The notes under the pieces are model-generated. The model worked only from the letters and a program-made list of their open reading frames with translations. It did no database searches and had not been told where the DNA came from. A program made the position numbers and the translations under genes. Shown here piece after piece: positions 14,365 through 15,276 of a stretch of 15,276 bases of DNA. The stretch is from assembly GCA_031550755.1 (NCBI GenBank), contig JAVBOJ010000097.1, positions 1-15,276 on the forward strand, read 5' to 3'. This stretch comes from JAVBOJ01 sp031550755. Its GTDB lineage: Bacteria; Bacillota; Clostridia; Oscillospirales; UBA929. Each line of letters starts with the position of its first letter. Position 1 is the first letter of the stretch.

Positions 14365-15144
14365 TTACCCCAAGCGCCGGAGGAGATCCTGCCAGGCGGC
14401 CTCGTCCACCTCCACCTCGGCGTTTTGGATGCGGTCGTACAGCAGCCTGGAGACCTGCTCCTCGGCCCAGCGGCGGGCTACCGCGTCGCGCACGTCATCC
14501 AGTTCCGGCAGCTCCAAATAATCACGCGAGAGCAGGGTCAGCTGGCTGTTCCCCAGCTTGACCGCCCTCTGCCCGGTCTGCAGCACCGACAAAACGCTCC
14601 ACAGCCGGGCGTTGTCCGCCTCGGCAGATTGGCTGCGCAGCACCGTATCGGTGTACGGCTCCTGTCCGTCGGGCTGGCACAGATAATGCAGCGCCTCGTC
14701 GCCGCAAAACAGGCCGACATACCGCGCATAGCAGCGCTCCAGCTCGTCCTGCGTGGGCGGCGTCACCGCCAGCTGCGACGCCGTCAGCGACGGCCAGGTC
14801 TCGGCGCGGATGGTCTCATACCCCTGGTAGCGGGACGGGCCGGTGTAGCCGTACGCGCCCATGAGGCTTGAAAAATCGATGTTGTTGAGGACGCCGCGCT
14901 CCTTCAGCAGAATAAACTGCATTTTGAACTCCTTGACGCGCGACAGCGCCCGCAGGCAGGCGTCCTCCCCGGTCTCGCCGTCGGGCAAAAACAGGCGCAG
15001 CTCCTCCTCCGATACCGGCTCGCCGTCGATGCGCAGCAGGGTATCGAAATGACGCGGCGGCTGCAACAGCGAGAAAAAGAGAGCGGCCAGTCCCACCAAT
15101 ACGGCGGCCGCTCCCAGTATTTTCTTCAGCAGGTGGATTTTCAG
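14365..15144 (-). CDS. Membrane-anchored protein with SurA/PrsA-like N-terminal motif; probable CTG start
   Basis: About 259 residues if translation begins at the CTG at 15144, which lies 7 bases after GGGGAGG. No in-frame ATG, GTG or TTG lies between that site and a TTG at 15099, which has only a distant GGGAG. From the CTG the protein begins (M)KIHLLKKILGAAAVLVGLA, a good signal anchor with lysines before a hydrophobic helix (about 9-27); starting at 15099 would cut this. Next comes LRIDGEPVSEEELRLFL, resembling the start of SurA/PrsA-type chaperone N-domains (VNGEPIT-EEF), then a charged helical region with many Arg and Glu. No parvulin domain is seen. The body is probably extracytoplasmic and may be a foldase-like or chaperone-like protein; the family assignment is weak. 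A perfect consensus promoter lies directly upstream, and galE follows 121 bp downstream. Confidence 0.75.
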   Translation of the reverse strand: MKIHLLKKILGAAAVLVGLAALFFSLLQPPRHFDTLLRIDGEPVSEEELRLFLPDGETGEDACLRALSRVKEFKMQFILLKERGVLNNIDFSSLMGAYGYTGPSRYQGYETIRAETWPSLTASQLAVTPPTQDELERCYARYVGLFCGDEALHYLCQPDGQEPYTDTVLRSQSAEADNARLWSVLSVLQTGQRAVKLGNSQLTLLSRDYLELPELDDVRDAVARRWAEEQVSRLLYDRIQNAEVEVDEAAWQDLLRRLG

Positions 15145-15179
15145 ACCAAAACCTCCCCGCTTTCCAAGGCATTTTCTCT

Positions 15180-15208
15180 ATTATATAACAATTTTCGCAA
15201 TTTGTCAA
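15180..15208 (-). promoter_or_regulatory. Perfect consensus sigma-A promoter
   Basis: On the minus strand TTGACA (15208-15203) and TATAAT (15185-15180) are exactly 17 bases apart, a full match to consensus. Transcription would start near 15173, about 29 bases before the CTG start. The -35 overlaps the stop codon of the preceding gene. Confidence 0.93.
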
Positions 15209-15276
15209 CGTTTCGCTTGCTCCAGCGCGAGTAAAAACTGTTTTTTGTCCGCCCCACCGGCGTAGCCCGTCAGGCT
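15205..15276 (-). CDS. Partial CDS: C-terminal 23 residues of an unknown protein
   Basis: A frame open from the right edge ends at a TGA at 15207-15205. The visible residues are SLTGYAGGADKKQFL followed by LALEQAKR. The GC content and codon choice match neighbouring genes, and the stop is directly followed by a promoter, so it is probably the true end of a gene on the minus strand. The family cannot be identified from this tail. Confidence 0.6.
   Translation of the reverse strand, partial: SLTGYAGGADKKQFLLALEQAKR

Overview
The window looks like core chromosome from a fairly high-GC Gram-positive bacterium of the class Clostridia, probably an Oscillospiraceae/Ruminococcaceae-type gut lineage. 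The evidence is the rapZ-yvcK-whiA cluster typical of Gram-positives, strong AGGAGG-type ribosome binding sites, canonical sigma-A promoters, a WalR-type box, a LysM/G5/M23 cell-wall hydrolase, and a TyrZ-like tyrosyl-tRNA synthetase. The lineage is inferred from gene content, not from a database search.

Left part (1-2155). On the minus strand, an ECF-type sigma factor (141-1622) carries a long C-terminal extension: an Ala-rich membrane segment, a Pro/Thr/Ser-rich linker and an Ig-like domain. It is preceded by a clear cyclic-di-GMP class I (GEMM-I) riboswitch with a terminator. A secreted or membrane protein begins downstream and runs off the left edge. The divergent region holds two promoters for the next gene and a perfect WalR-type TGTAAC-N5-TGTAAC box.

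Centre (2156-7814), plus strand. A membrane-anchored M23 peptidase with a LysM-like and a G5 domain ends at a strong terminator. A compact operon follows from an extended -10 promoter: murB, rapZ (yvcJ), yvcK, whiA, with 12-15 bp gaps. It links peptidoglycan precursor synthesis to nucleotide-sugar/carbon signalling and to a WhiA regulator.

Middle right (7815-8451). Between whiA and dnaE lies a non-core block: a large nested inverted repeat overlapping the whiA stop, a GC-rich multi-palindromic intergenic sequence, and a 67-residue two-helix membrane protein of about 35% GC, far below its neighbours.

Right part. dnaE (8452-11916, plus) meets tyrS (minus) tail to tail with an 8-bp overlap. Upstream of tyrS on the minus strand come a terminator/attenuator with a short Tyr-containing leader ORF, galE with its own promoter, and a membrane-anchored protein with a SurA/PrsA-like N-terminal motif. 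The last appears to start at CTG behind a perfect consensus promoter. A gene ending at 15205 is cut by the right edge.

The most rewarding signals are the c-di-GMP riboswitch on a membrane-linked sigma factor, the WalR box on the cell-wall hydrolase, the possible tyrosine-responsive attenuator before tyrS, and the foreign-looking whiA-dnaE insertion. No tRNA, rRNA, CRISPR array or transposase gene was seen.
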